A stretch of 64,000 nt of DNA from Lineus longissimus (lineage: Eukaryota; Nemertea; Pilidiophora; Heteronemertea; Lineidae), in contig NC_088323.1 of NCBI RefSeq assembly GCF_910592395.1, positions 8,372,001 through 8,436,000 of the forward strand, read 5' to 3'. A model generated the notes under the pieces. It was not told the origin of the DNA. It worked only from the letters and a program-made list of their open reading frames with translations, and ran no database searches. The position numbers and the translations under genes are program-made. This document shows, in pieces, positions 32,213-43,965 of this stretch; positions within the stretch are counted from its first letter, which is position 1, and every line of letters starts with the position of its first letter.

Positions 32213-32775
32213 CAATACTCGAGATATAACTTGAAACATATTTTCGAGATATGGAGAAAATAATGTCATTTTAGAGGCCAATTCAAAACCCAAGATGGCC
32301 GCCGAAATTTAAATGGTGACATCAATTGGACGGGTTCAGAAAGCTGGGTATAGGCGTTGAAATCCATCCTTCAAATATTACAATACTTGCGATATAGTTT
32401 GAAACGTTTTTTTTCGAGATGTAAGCAAATTAGTGTCATTTTAGCGGCCATTTCGAAACCCAAGATGACCGCCGGAGTTTTAATGGTGGCATTTGATTGA
32501 TTGAGTTCAGAAAGCTGGGTATAGACATTGAAATTCATCAATTATTTGCTCTAATACTCGAGAAACAGACCAAACTGGGTCTTTTCGGCGGCCATCTTGA
32601 AACCTAATGTGGCGAACATCTGGCCTCGATTTCGATTGTTCCATTCGATTGGTCAGACCAAAAAGCCGGTGGTTGGCGTTGGATTTAGGTGCCTTACTGC
32701 AGCAGAATTCGAGATATAGGCGAAAAAGTGTAATTTTGGGGGGCCATTTTTAAATCCAAGATGGCCGCCATTATA
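32213..32775 (+). repeat. Tandem repeat of about 175 bp (copy P1)
   Basis: Roughly three and a half units each contain 'aatactcgagatata', 'tgtcattttagcggcc', 'cccaagatggccgcc' and 'ttcagaaagctgggtatag'. The units are diverged from one another but the array is nearly identical to 45,486-46,050, so it predates the segmental duplication. The motif AAGATGGC recurs and resembles the core of YY1 sites; that is only a resemblance. Confidence 0.75.
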
Positions 32776-34089
32776 TCGTCACAAAAATTTGGCAACAGAC
32801 GGTCTTTAACTTCTAACGTCATTTCTGACAACTCCTGAAATTTTGAACTACTGTACCAGAAAGACGCATATAAAGACATTTTGCGAACACGAGAAGACCT
32901 ACTTTGGTGACGGAGCGGGGACATGAGTCAGGTCATAAAAAACCCGAAACAAATGACGCTGAAAATGTAATTTGAATATATACATTTTGTACGTGTATAA
33001 TTGAACCAAAACAAATAAGCAAAATAATTTTATATAATCATACGGGAAAATCCCACTTACCTCGGCCTCAACCCGTTCGACATTTTCTAAATTTTATAGA
33101 CCTGTGCCAGGGTCAAAGTGATTTCAATGGAATAGCCATTGTCAATAGTTTTACATGAACGCAGGGTTAAATGGGGCTTTCTCTAGCACAGGGTATTCTT
33201 TCCACGGCGTTTCCAATAAGCGATGATTACGACATCGCATCGAGAGGCCTTACACAGAATTTGTTGCATTCATGGCACTGACTGAGCTTCCGAAAGTTGC
33301 GTTCAACAATTTGAAGACTAAAATTCAAAATGCAAGGCGAGATTCTATATTTCTTTTTATTCGTCGCCTAGCACTGCACATGTACATGCATGGCTATGGA
33401 TGTGGATCCTGCGCCTCCAAGGCGCCGACTCCAGGCCTATTCGTTAGAGCAAAAGATCCGGTCTATGGACGAGTACTGACTGGCTCATCTTGAAGGAGAC
33501 GGCCAAGGGCGTACTCCCGCTGACTTTGCCAGGTTTCGTAACATTCGAGTTAATACATTCCGCCACTGGATTCGTAACGAGGATGACATCAGGGGTGCGC
33601 ATGAAGAATGTCAACGGCGAAGACGGATGAGACGGTACCGTCAATTGGGAAACGGTGAGCGTCGAACGCCTTTTTTATTGAATCTAACGCTCTAGAATTA
33701 CAGGGATGTCACTGTCCACTGCATGTAGGCCTACAGAGTTCGGCATCAACTCAGTTTGCAGTGAAACCATACTTTGGAGTCGAAGCTCTGGGTTCGAACC
33801 GCATGCGCTCGTAATAGACGACTTGCGAAAGTCAGTCGACAGTTAATTCAATGAAATGGTCCCAAGTTATTGTTTACCTTCGATGTATTGTACTCGCCTG
33901 GGCCTAGACCTAATTTTGCAGGCCAGGTGGCTAATGTGGATGCGTACGCAGTATACAGCATGGATTGAACTCTGAATTTTGTTGTTTTTTTTTTGGGGGG
34001 GGGGGGGGTCGGGTAGGGTGAATGTGAACTGTTTGATAAAATGTGTTGTCCTACAGCATTCATGTATGGTGGTACAGAAGCTTTTATCA

Positions 34090-34430
34090 TTTCAGGTATT
34101 TGGCCAACCCCAACCATTACCCATCCTTTTCGTGCTACAGCTAACCCCAACTAGTGACCCTCAATTTTGATGCTATAACTAACGGTTAGCAATAGCAAGT
34201 AAAATCAAATGTCATAGTTGGGTTAGCTATAACATATGAGAAAGAAGGGTCATGGGGTTAGCTATAACATGAAAAGGATGGGTATTTTTAGCAATAGCAC
34301 CAATATCAATGGTCACTGTTGGGGTTATCTATAGCATATGAGAAGGAAGGGTCATGGTTTGGCTTGGCTATAGCATGAGAAGGATAGGCAATGGTTGGTG
34401 TGAGCAATAGTCATCCTGATTGGACCGAAT
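34090..34430. repeat. Inverted minisatellite (copy P1, loop deleted)
   Basis: Units of 'ctaaccccaac...gaccctt...tgctataa' run one way up to about 34,173. Then the reverse complement ('gggtcatggggttagctataacat') runs on to 34,430. P2 has about 555 bp between the same flanks (47,449-48,003) that P1 lacks. Confidence 0.7.
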
Positions 34431-34508
34431 ACCAAGCTGTTGGTGTGGGGAGGGCAGCGATAAGCAGCACCAATCAAATTATACGAACCCATGACAAAGC
34501 ACCACATC

Positions 34509-36419
34509 GAATAGAATAGAATAGAATAAGGTTTATTGCTCAACAAAATTACATTGCGTAGAGCACAAAACTACCGAATATACGAAATATACTAATATAC
34601 GAATATACATGCGAAGGTTTTTTAAAACCCTTTCGCTGCGGATGTACGCATTTTTGCGACCAAAAAAAATTTCCGATCTGTGCGGATGTACGCAGAACTG
34701 CGACTTGGGAGAGACCTGAATCAGACGATGTTTTCAATAGCAAATTAGTACAGGAACTTGTCGCTAGGTGTCCTGCCATGTTGTTTACCGCTAGAACTTC
34801 CGATTTCTAGGTGAAAACTTCGGTGTTTTTATTCAAAGTTTAGGCGATATTTTGAGTCCAAAGTTTTGTAAACAAATTTAAATGCCTCAGTCACGTGTTC
34901 GACGAACTGCAGAATCAATAATTGATGAAATAGTGAATTCGAGGCGTTAGAAGACGAGTCTAATTAGTGATTATGATTCTGAACATAATGCCGATGTACA
35001 CAGCGTGCATGGGGATTGAAAGTGTGCATGATTCAGGGTCCGAGGGGGATGATAGTGATAGCCTGGGTCAAGATGAAAAATGGTGTTTTTCTCCTCGTTG
35101 ATTATTACTAATTAGCGTTATTTAGTTAATTAACATAATTTCAGGTGATTGACAAATGCATAATTTGAAAGTCCATGCTGTCCCCAACAACCTTTTCCAA
35201 TAGTCCAAAGCTCTATCTCTTCTCCTTCAGGCTGTATATTGGCCTCAAAGTTACCTATGTTAAAGTTGGCTTTTACAGTATTTTGGGGGCAGCAAGGAAT
35301 CAATATTGAAATAATTTTGAGCGGCGCAGCGAAAGGGCTAACATCAACAAAAGAATACGAATTTGCTTACAATATGATAAGAGTAGTTGGAGAGACTTTG
35401 ACAAAAATTTAGTTAGTTTTATTAATGTATTGTTTGGCGAGTTCAAAAGTTTTACATATTTAAATAAATCGGGATATCTGTGAAAGTCGGCTGGAATGTA
35501 ATTTACTCGAATGTTTGAAAAGAAGGGGCATACGAGGGCGTGGTGAAATTCATCTTCAACTACTCCGAGGTTACATTTATTACATGTACGTTCTAGTCGG
35601 GGGGTATTATCATATCGGCCTAATTCTATAGGGAGTTTATTGTTGGTACATCTAAATTTACAGAGTAATATACGTTGGGCTTGAGATAGACAAAGCAAAT
35701 AATAATATTCTCAAAACCCCATGCAAACTTGATTTCTCTGTAGATCAAACATTTTGTATTGCGCTATTCTTGGAGATACTGGTCCTGCAGTCGTCTTCTA
35801 ACAATTTCACCGAGATAATTAACGTTGGGGAACATCTATGTCAGCCAGATGTCCCCGAGCCCACAAAGTTCCAAAATATTTTTGACAAACGCGACCCATT
35901 TGATATTTTGACCGTTTTGGTGTCAAAAGTATGCAATTTTATACATTTTTCCGGCTATAGTTTGTTCCTGTAGGACCAGTTTCCCCCAGAATTTTACTAT
36001 CTTGGCTTTAACATTGATATACAATGGAAATCTACCTAATTCTCCATATACCATAGCGTTTGGTGTTGAGCGCTTTAACTTTAGTATATATTTACAGAAT
36101 AACAGGTGCAATCTTTCTATCACATTGAGGTTCTCAAAGCCCCAAATCTCGCTACCAAAGGTCAGTATAGTACCTACCATAGCGTCAAATAACTGTAGTG
36201 CTATATCAAGATCTAAAGACTGTTCTTGCACTTTAACACCAACCAAATAATACCAGAACATTAAAACCAATTACCACCAAGCATAACAACTGATTTATTA
36301 GATTTTTTGTAATAGTGAAAACCATAAAAAGTCTAACGTGTCCAATAGTAACGCGGATACACATTCGGATTAAATGGTGGCCATTTCAAGCGAGAGAGTA
36401 GGCCTTCTCATCACACTTC
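34509..36419 (-). mobile_element. 5'-truncated LINE (copy P1)
   Basis: On the minus strand the C-terminal part of a LINE polyprotein is read: TFGSEIWGFENLNVIERLH, MVYGELGRFPLYI, then the Cys-rich tail RTCNKCNLGVVEDEFHH. The 3' end is a (TTCTA)-type pentamer microsatellite (34,509-34,530 on plus), as in several LINE clades. Stops break the frame in P1 (after KIAYF near 35,923) and a piggyBac-like element interrupts it at 34,626. The reverse transcriptase domain is absent. The clade (CR1-, L2- or RTE-like) cannot be fixed. Confidence 0.75.
34626..35337. mobile_element. Non-autonomous piggyBac-like element in the LINE
   Basis: It is present in P1 and absent at the same site in P2, where 'ggttttttaacatcaac' is uninterrupted (48,436-48,452). 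The ends are inverted repeats CCCTTTCGCTGCG / CGCAGCGAAAGGG at a TTAA site (TTAA on the left, CTAA on the right), as for piggyBac. A subterminal 'gcggatgtacgca' is repeated near the left end. Near 34,882 MPQSRVRRTAESIIDEIVNS resembles the N-terminus of a piggyBac transposase but soon meets stops. It is an internally deleted element of about 0.7 kb. Confidence 0.8.
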
Positions 36420-36475
36420 TACTATGGGCCGTGAAAACCGCAAAAAATCTGTACATGTTTTTGTAAGCGGTCGTC

Positions 36476-36647
36476 GCTCGCGCAAACTTGTCTTGCATGT
36501 TTTTGTGAAAGAGGACGTCGGCGAACGCGGTCGTATATCAAAACAGACGTTGGGTGGCGCTCGCGCAAACTTCCCTCACATGTTTTTGTGAAAGAGGACG
36601 TCGGCGAACGCGGTCGTATAAAAAAAACAGACGTTGGGTGGCGCTCG
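36476..36647 (+). repeat. Direct repeat, two units of 83 bp (P1 only)
   Basis: Two units begin 'gctcgcgcaaac' (36,476 and 36,559), contain 'catgtttttgtgaaagagga' and end 'cagacgttgggtggc'. They lie in the 36,420-36,900 stretch that replaces unrelated DNA at 49,522-50,417 of P2. The stretch has no gene that I recognise. Confidence 0.8.
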
Positions 36648-37767
36648 AGACGGGTCATCCTATTTAGCGTCCAGTGGCGACCAGTGGCGTCCAACGCGAA
36701 ATAATAGGGTGTATATGGTTAAAAATGTTTTCTAGCTCCTAAAACACTTTCAATAAACAAGATTTAGAAGTTTGGTGGAGTTTGCAAACCTAGTTTTTGA
36801 ATAATTATCACCAGAAAACGATCTTAGTATGCGTCCAGCAAAAGTACTGGACGCCATGTTTGTTTTAGCTGCCGTCCTTGGGTTTATAGAAAAAGCGGAA
36901 TCGGGATCTAGCATCAGGTTGGCATGCAATCATGATCACATATCGGAGAGACAAAAAGCACTCGTTTGCATTAAGTTAACATGATCTGCATCACAGACAT
37001 TGACAAATGTGAACACGGTGCGTACGGGTTAAGAATCGATTTCACGAAATCGGTCGCCTTTTCAAAGCAATCGATGTAAAAATCATACGCTCATTCTTTG
37101 CTCTCTTTAAACTAATCATTCCTATACAATCATTGACATAGGTTGTTTTGAAATTGATAAAACACTGTATTATTCTAACCAGTACATGAATTTTGTTGTG
37201 CGTGTCGAAGGATCCAGCAGACGCAACAAGGGACGACAGATCATAGAGGTGACTTACCTTGCTGTTTTCGTAATTCACAGGTTGTTTTAATTCACAGATT
37301 TTCGTAATTCACAGGTTGTCTACTCACAGAAACAGTAATCATGCCATCACGGTACCACCAGTTCATGTATTTGGTAAAGTGTGTCGCAGCAGAACAAGGA
37401 ACACCAGATCGTAGAAGCGACTTAAATCGGGACAAATTCAAAAAGGGCGTTTAAGGGTTAAACGTGTGTAACTTCTCCCTAATCAGTTTAAGGGCCTATT
37501 CATATTCTGTGAAGATTTACATGAAGGACCTGAATCTATCTATCCAGTAATTAACCGCTGTTTTAAGCTACACGCCATTTATGAATTTGGCCCGTTTCGT
37601 AATTCAACTGTATCCTGATCAGCGCCTCTATTGTAGCGGTGCTCTGATGCTGCTCTGATGTTTCAAAATCAAGTCGGCCGTTTGTCCCGATAACAAAACC
37701 ACAACAGCACAGCCCCTGAACCAGGAAAGAGGCTAACTGTGCTTTGGAATTGGATCTGAGACTAAGG

Positions 37768-38155
37768 CTGAAAGGGTGGATGTCGTCCTGGGTGCCGATA
37801 AATGGTACCCAGGTTCGAGATCGACTGGACAATAAGCACCCTGGGTGTCATTACACTAGACAAACAGCACCCAGGTTCTTCTACACTTTTTCTATACCTA
37901 CAATCGAGGTTGGCTCCACGCTCATGGAGGTCACGTGTCACGATAACCATAATAAAAATAAAAATAAAAATACGCAGCAAATCCATTCATTTTGTCATCA
38001 CACAATTTTTCTTTCTCTGAATATATCCCTCCTACATACCTTTTCTGAATAAATCATCCGAAATGTGCTTTCAAAGACCTATAGGCCTAAACGCGTTTTT
38101 TTCTGTTTATATGTTCTTTTTATGTCGGCACCCAGGACGACATCCACCCTTTCAG
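37768..38155. mobile_element. Mutator-type MITE (copy P1, internally deleted)
   Basis: It is bounded by a perfect 11-bp direct repeat TGAGACTAAGG (37,757-37,767 and 38,156-38,166). The left end reads CTGAAAGGGTGGATGTCGTC and the right end is its inverse; P2 keeps a much longer right arm. Long inverted repeats with a duplication of 9-11 bp are the hallmark of Mutator-like elements. There is no coding capacity; an 'aataaaaataaaa' microsatellite lies in the middle. Confidence 0.75.
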
Positions 38156-38925
38156 TGAGACTAAGGGTCAATGTTGATATACCAATACTTTGGTGTTGCT
38201 AAAATTCCGTCGAAACTAGTGCCGGTTTTCAATTTTATAAACTACATGTATACCTTCGTTTCAGTATAATGAGTGAGATCGTCAGGCAACTTGCACAACG
38301 GCTTTTATTTGACCTCAAATACAAAACCGTAACAAAAGCAGTACACTCCTATAGGAAGAGTGGCTGTTCCAATTACTCTACACACCTTGTATAGTTTATG
38401 TTCAGATTGGCGACACAATTCAGACAGGTCTTATTGAAATCTTAGAAAAACCTAACTTTTCGATTCTTTAAGTTATATCAAAGTTATGCTGTTAAACATG
38501 CTGTTGAAGTGATTTTGTGTCTTTATTACGAAACGAAATAAAGTTGCAGCGGGGTACGTGCGATTCATCAAAGAGCCTTCGAAAATCAAGCTTTAAAAAC
38601 GAATTTTGCACGACTAGCATTTCAGCCTTTTTTTTCCTGGGGCGGATAAAATGTAACTTATCATTTTCTGCTTAAAAGTTCAGCGAAGTTCAGTAGAAAC
38701 TCTACGATGGACATATATACAATAGGGCCCAAAGTATAGGCACCTTCTCAGAAATTCGCGTGTGACCTGATGATGCATCAGTTGCTTCGATAATGATTTA
38801 GTGTGGGAAGGGCATTGCGTTGCTCGTGCGAAATTCGCATTACGGAGTGACGCTGTGATTGGGTGCTTTTTTTCTACCGGCACAATTCGTAGGCAAAGGC
38901 AGAGTATATTATAGCAACTGGTGCC

Positions 38926-40163
38926 ATGATGACTCTATTATCATGCTTACTGTATGGATACGAAATTGGTTGCTTCTGGGACACCAATGACCTTAAACAC
39001 ATCAACATTGTAAGTGAATGAAATCCTTTGTCGAAGTGACATGATTCTATACATTAAATACCTTAACTGTGTTATTAGCTCGATTGAAATATTGTGAAGG
39101 AACTAAACAACTACATGTAGAATGTAGCTGAGGCTAATAATTCCGTTTTAACCATAACGCGTATTTGTGAATGTCAAGAAAATGTAGCATGCAAGTATTT
39201 CTCTAAAGGAAATCTATACAGAAACCCCTTGACCTCTCTCTAGGAAACCAGTGTAAATACAACTCGTCATAAAAATTTTTATTTAGAATTTGATAATTTC
39301 TAAATTGAATGATAATGAGTCATATATATAGGTTTTTAATGATGCTTTAAAACGTTATTGAAGTTATATAGAATCTATCTGTTTATTGGATCTAGTGTAT
39401 AGGTTGTTTTTTTACAAACCTAAACATATTCTATACACGTATAGATTCCATATAACCACCGGGCCATTCTTATTACAGCTTTTCTACGGAATGTTTTGAC
39501 TAGGAAATTTGCGATGACACCATCAATATCTCGAGAAAGCAGGTTGTCCAATTGAGAATTACATTGGATGAGTTCGTAGACCGTGTAAATACAATTTAAT
39601 ATGTCGAATAGAAATTATTGCACATCCTGACAACATGGACATAGCTTCAGCAAGTATAGTGTTTTCCTCATTCCATTTCATTTCAATGCATAGTGGAACC
39701 GATAATAATTCAACTTTGGCAATCTTACGAGTCCAGTCAATTCTTCGCTGTAGCGTGGCCTGCTCGAATATTCAGTGGTGCGCTGCTTTTTTCACCACCT
39801 ACCAAAACGGCCATGAAGGCCATGATCAAATCAGAACCTGTTATATTTACAACGATATTGCTACCAAGGTCTGGAATTGCCGGGATTGGAAAACAGGACA
39901 TCAGCTTTGGAAAAAGCAGGTATCTTATATTTTAGTTTTCATATTGGTAACCTATTTGGCAGCATAGACCTTATTCGATGTTGTTGCGTGCGCACCCGGT
40001 TAAGCGCTGGTTATGCGGTGCTCTCCGTCATCGGGCAGGTTTTCTTTCTTTCTCTGTGCTGTTGCCTGGGTGACAGACAGGCCTGTACTGCCTTCTTTGA
40101 TTTCAGAATTTCGTTAGTCTTAAACTTGTTGCCAACTATGACCGTTTGATTTTGATTATGTAG
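38926..40163 (+). CDS. PAN/apple-like secreted protein gene (most intact copy, P2)
   Basis: Exon 38,926-39,009 starts ATGATG in the context gccATGATG and ends at GTAAGT. It encodes a short hydrophobic leader and Cys (MMTLLSCLLYGYEIGCFWD), preceded by an A/T-rich 'gtatattatag'. A Cys-rich exon (open from 39,635, donor GTATCT at 39,920) reads LRCSVACSNIQWCAAFF and RTCYIYNDIATKVW. The C-x3-C-x5-C-x-A-F...C-x-I-Y spacing resembles PAN/apple domains of secreted adhesion proteins. The last exon, 40,107-40,163, joins in phase 0 and ends in TAG. No acceptor in the right phase joins the first two exons directly, so an exon may be missing or the gene may start at 39,635. The function is inferred from the Cys pattern only. 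Confidence 0.4.
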
Positions 40164-41885
40164 TATATCATGGTTCTGTAGAGGCCATTACAGTCACTAG
40201 CTTTATAGTTAGAAATTAAGGCACACAAATAACCTAAAATTTGTTCCGGGAACATCCGTTTTTATACAGGACATTTTAAACTTCTTCACAGGCTTAGCAT
40301 TGAGCTGGTAGGCCACATTCTCGTGTGCGTTCTCGGTGTTTTTAGAACCCCGAAGCAGGACTAACTTGAACCGTGTTAACAAAGTAACCGCTGTACTTCA
40401 GAGAGTGCCCCTCCCCCCCCCCCCAAAAAAACCCCTACCAGCCAGTCGGGGGAGGCAAGAGGTGGTAGGTACTGGTGGCTTCCTTGATACAATTGCATTA
40501 TTGTGGCACCTGGGCAACGAATTCAAGGGGTTAGAGTTGGCCCACTGCTAGGGTCAGAGCTTTCCCCCACCCACTGTTCACTGTATGTCAACAGATACTC
40601 TATAGATATCATCTACATAAAATATATATTATGTTAGGATACGACATGGAGGACCCTTCAAATTGCATCTCTCTTCATGCATTGTAGTACAATATACATA
40701 ACAATGTACAGGAGCGTGCTTTACCAGTTTGACATGAGGACAGTTGGTAAAAACTTGCTGCAAAGTCAACATTTAAAAAAAATTTTGAAGAAAAGTTTGC
40801 CAGATGTCATTATGAATGGGATTAGCTACCGAAAATGTCCTAGGGATATGTGTGGAAAGTTTTAGTTTTTGTAATATTGGATGAAATTTGAAGGGTCTTC
40901 CATGTCGTATCCGAACATAGCATATATTATAGAATATACGAGCTGCTCATGTTCAATAGTGGTCTAACTCCACTTTTATAAATTTTTGAGTTAGAGCTAT
41001 AGCAGGAATCCTGAGTGTGAAACTCCTTTGTGCAATAATGGTCTACACTGAATCTAGTTCCACTAAAAAAATATAGATAGCACCACTTATTTTCACCTTC
41101 GATTTGAGAAAAACTGTTAGCACAAGACTGGTCTATCTCCAAAATCCAATATGCATGTCTACATATTATGTAGACATGCATTGAACAGCCCCCCACTAAC
41201 ATGTTGCCGAATGGTAAATGCACACAAATTTGGTTGGAATGGGTTTTGGCAGGCGAAGAGGCTTTGGAACTAGTAGAGGCACACCAGAGAATCGTAGGAA
41301 CATAGAACCATATTCATATCTGGGAGCATAGAAAGCCCGCTAGCGAAGTTTGATTAATCTTTAGGAAAAACCAGAATATCTGAAAAACATCCATTTCTCA
41401 ATAATGTGTCTTTGGGTCCCACAACGACCAATTTGAAATTCGTTCAAAAGGTTCATTGAAATCTACAAAAAAAGAAGCGAAGCGCCTGCCCAGTTTTTGC
41501 TCAATTAATTCGGGATTGTATCAATTCTAAATGTCTTCTGGATATATTACTGAAGTTTCAAAAAACAAAACATATATGTCGGGGGGGGACCCCAAACCCC
41601 CCTAAAATTGAAGTTAGGTTGAAAAACAGTGTGAATATTCATAATTGTTCTCTCTCTGAGCTCAGAACAGCTGATGAATCCATTCATTCTTGCGTTTTAC
41701 TCTTTTGGCGGCCATTTTTTGCGTCAACTGAATCAAATTCATGGAAATGAGATAAGTTATTGTTTACATTGGATACGTAAACTTTAACTATAATATAGTA
41801 GCGCTTCTCAGAAAAGTATTCGGCTTCTCTGCTGCGCGCTTATAATTAAGACAGCTTGTATGAATGACTCGTTTGAGCGCCAATC

Positions 41886-42218
41886 ATGGTAGAATTTTCT
41901 TCGGCGAGCGTGTACATGTATATGACTGGTACATTTGGCCGATGCGATGCCTTAATGAAGAAATACTCACAATGGAAGGAAAGTATCAACACTACGCGTG
42001 AACTTCGAATTTATAAAACCATCAAAAGTACAATTAGAGTTGAGGAATATTCTCGACCTGGCGATGGATCGTGTCGACCAAATGTAGAACTCTCACGACA
42101 CAGTGTAATCGAACTAGAAATAAGACAATGCAACGTTTGTACCAATGTCGCTGTTGAATCAGAAACGCAATTCTCGTTCGAATGCATGGCGTACAGTCAA
42201 CTGAGGAATAAAGAATAA
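41886..42218 (+). pseudogene. LINE 3' tail fragment, frame kept (copy P2)
   Basis: This 110-codon frame has the end signature of LINE polyproteins: ELRIYKTIKSTIRVEEY, then ELSRHSVIELEIRQCNVC and SETQFSFECMAYSQLR, in the usual order 'fK..f..E.Y', 'lS.H.l.iE', C-x2-C and H/Q-F-x3-C-x2-Y-x2-LR. No reverse transcriptase lies upstream. P1 has a 1-nt deletion and N a TGA at the equivalent place, so P2 is closest to the parent. Confidence 0.65.
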
Positions 42219-42924
42219 ATCGTTTACCTACACTTCAACTTTGAGGGTGAATTATAAAAGCGTCTGATGATAACTTCAATTCAAATTAACTGATGAACAT
42301 TTCACAGTGATACGCGTACCAATACTATTTGAGACCTGTGCCTCAGGCGTATATATATGAGAAAGTCGTCTTTCAAATCGTGGACTGCAACTTGGATAGA
42401 CACTTCGTGGTATCCATCTTTCGCACTGAGCCAAGTTACGATTAAAAACATCACTGTAAAAATGCTGATGGAATAACGCTATAATTTTAAACTGAATACT
42501 ACTAGATATAACTGTAATTTAACCTCGAAGATGAAGTCCGAGTGGACGTATGAACGGGCAATAATCTCCAACTAAGTGGGATCTACGGGTTAACGCGCAG
42601 TTTTCGTAGATTCTGCTTTAATGACATGCCTGTCGGGATAGGATGCCGAGTGGACCGCAACTTCTTCACCACACTTGGTATCCCAAATAGGCATTATACA
42701 TTGATAATGGGTTGATAATTCAGGATGCACATCAAGATGTCAGGGCCTTACATTTCCCACATGTAATGTATTAACTTTAGAATTTGAACATATTCATCCT
42801 TTAAAACTCGAACACTACTTTCAAATATGTAATATCTTAACTTTCTACCGAATTGCCGAACTAGCAGAGGGGCAACTATCGGTCGTATCGTGATGTAAGG
42901 ATCCATGGCAAACTCCCAGCATGG

Positions 42925-43965
42925 TTGGCATCTCTCTTTTACCACACAAAGTTGAGGGTTATAGTCACGGTGGCTCTTTTTCATTACTCCTTGAGTCCTC
43001 ATCGTAATGTCTACATTTTCAGCCAAGATAGCATAAGCGGAGATTTTAGAATGATAAGTAACTTTCATTTTAACGAGCTCACCTATATTGCTGGCGAATT
43101 CGGCAATGATGTAATAGGTGTTAGTACTTGTCGTGGACGAAAGTCTGTCTATGAAAAATTCCGAGCATTTCAATTCGATTTGAATGGAAAAGGTAATTGC
43201 CGAGAGTTGATTCTACCATATGATGAACTTAAGAAAAGCCTCGGTCCAAGAAATTCGACGTTCAAATATTTCAAAATGGTTTCATGCGGTGAGAATGTTT
43301 TCTTGGAGTTGACCTTTCGATGCAAATTTCTGATGCACAAGAACAGGGAGAAAACCCTATCTATGTCTTGGTTAGATTGGTATAAAATAGTAAACGTAGG
43401 GTTCGTTCTTAAACTTCAGTATGTTAAAAGCCTGAAAGGGATTCGCTACTCTCTTATGTCTGAAGCAGACATACTTAAATCACATTATATTGATAACATC
43501 ATGCCAGAAGATATCAAATGTGATTTAAATGGTTATGTCTATAAATCATCAGCCAGAACACAATCCATCACCATCTTAGAAAAACCGTACGAGCATAATA
43601 CGTCCACGTCGATTATCTTTCGTGATGATTTGTTCAGAAAAGTAGGAGACTCCGCAATTGCGTATTTGCTCGGATCATATAACTTCGTCTTAGAGGTTCA
43701 TCGGTCGAAAATTGTAAGCGACTCCTTTCATCACCCAAAGGAGACCTATAAATTTCAACCTAGACTTGCTATATATCTTTTTATGTTAACTTTGGAGGCA
43801 TGCCTTGAAAAATCTGATGTGGATGTTCGGCTGACGTTATTGATGACCTTGGATGCTAAGTTTGTTTCACATCATATGCTGATTGTTGGTGCAAATGAAA
43901 GATTAATCGCCTGGCCAAAATATCCTAATAGTAATCCGTTGACCGCAAAAGTGTTTATTGTGTGA
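42925..43965 (+). CDS. Unrecognised 346-codon frame, copy P2
   Basis: It has the same length and phase as the P1 frame and the same TGA stop. About 20 residues differ, scattered over the length (for example SLGSYNF kept but AIVSLLG against AIAYLLG). As in P1 the first codon is TTG and a splice acceptor upstream is more likely than a start. Retention of a 346-codon frame in two copies is notable, but the changes are mostly non-synonymous. No function is proposed. Confidence 0.4.
   Translation: MASLFYHTKLRVIVTVALFHYSLSPHRNVYIFSQDSISGDFRMISNFHFNELTYIAGEFGNDVIGVSTCRGRKSVYEKFRAFQFDLNGKGNCRELILPYDELKKSLGPRNSTFKYFKMVSCGENVFLELTFRCKFLMHKNREKTLSMSWLDWYKIVNVGFVLKLQYVKSLKGIRYSLMSEADILKSHYIDNIMPEDIKCDLNGYVYKSSARTQSITILEKPYEHNTSTSIIFRDDLFRKVGDSAIAYLLGSYNFVLEVHRSKIVSDSFHHPKETYKFQPRLAIYLFMLTLEACLEKSDVDVRLTLLMTLDAKFVSHHMLIVGANERLIAWPKYPNSNPLTAKVFIV

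Larger units (their letters stand above)
18067..39346 (+). repeat. Segmental duplication copy P1 (with BEL1 and piggyBac-like insertions)
   Basis: P1 starts abruptly at 18,067, inside the unit, and runs head to tail into P2. Without BEL1 it is about 13.3 kb. Long stretches match P2 almost base for base; for example 31,801-31,980 against 45,073-45,252 shows only about two differences. Stretches without recognised genes are 18,873-19,986 (conserved non-coding, with a C/A homopolymer), 27,984-28,609, 28,942-29,590, 30,690-31,215, 32,776-34,090 and 36,650-37,767. They are shared with the other copies apart from 36,420-36,900, which differs from P2. Confidence 0.9.

Noticed and set aside
33785-33810. 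Possible tRNA or SINE promoter around 'gggttcgaacc'
   Set aside because: The B-box-like palindrome is alone; no cloverleaf, anticodon arm or convincing A box could be built around it, here or in P2 at 47,065.
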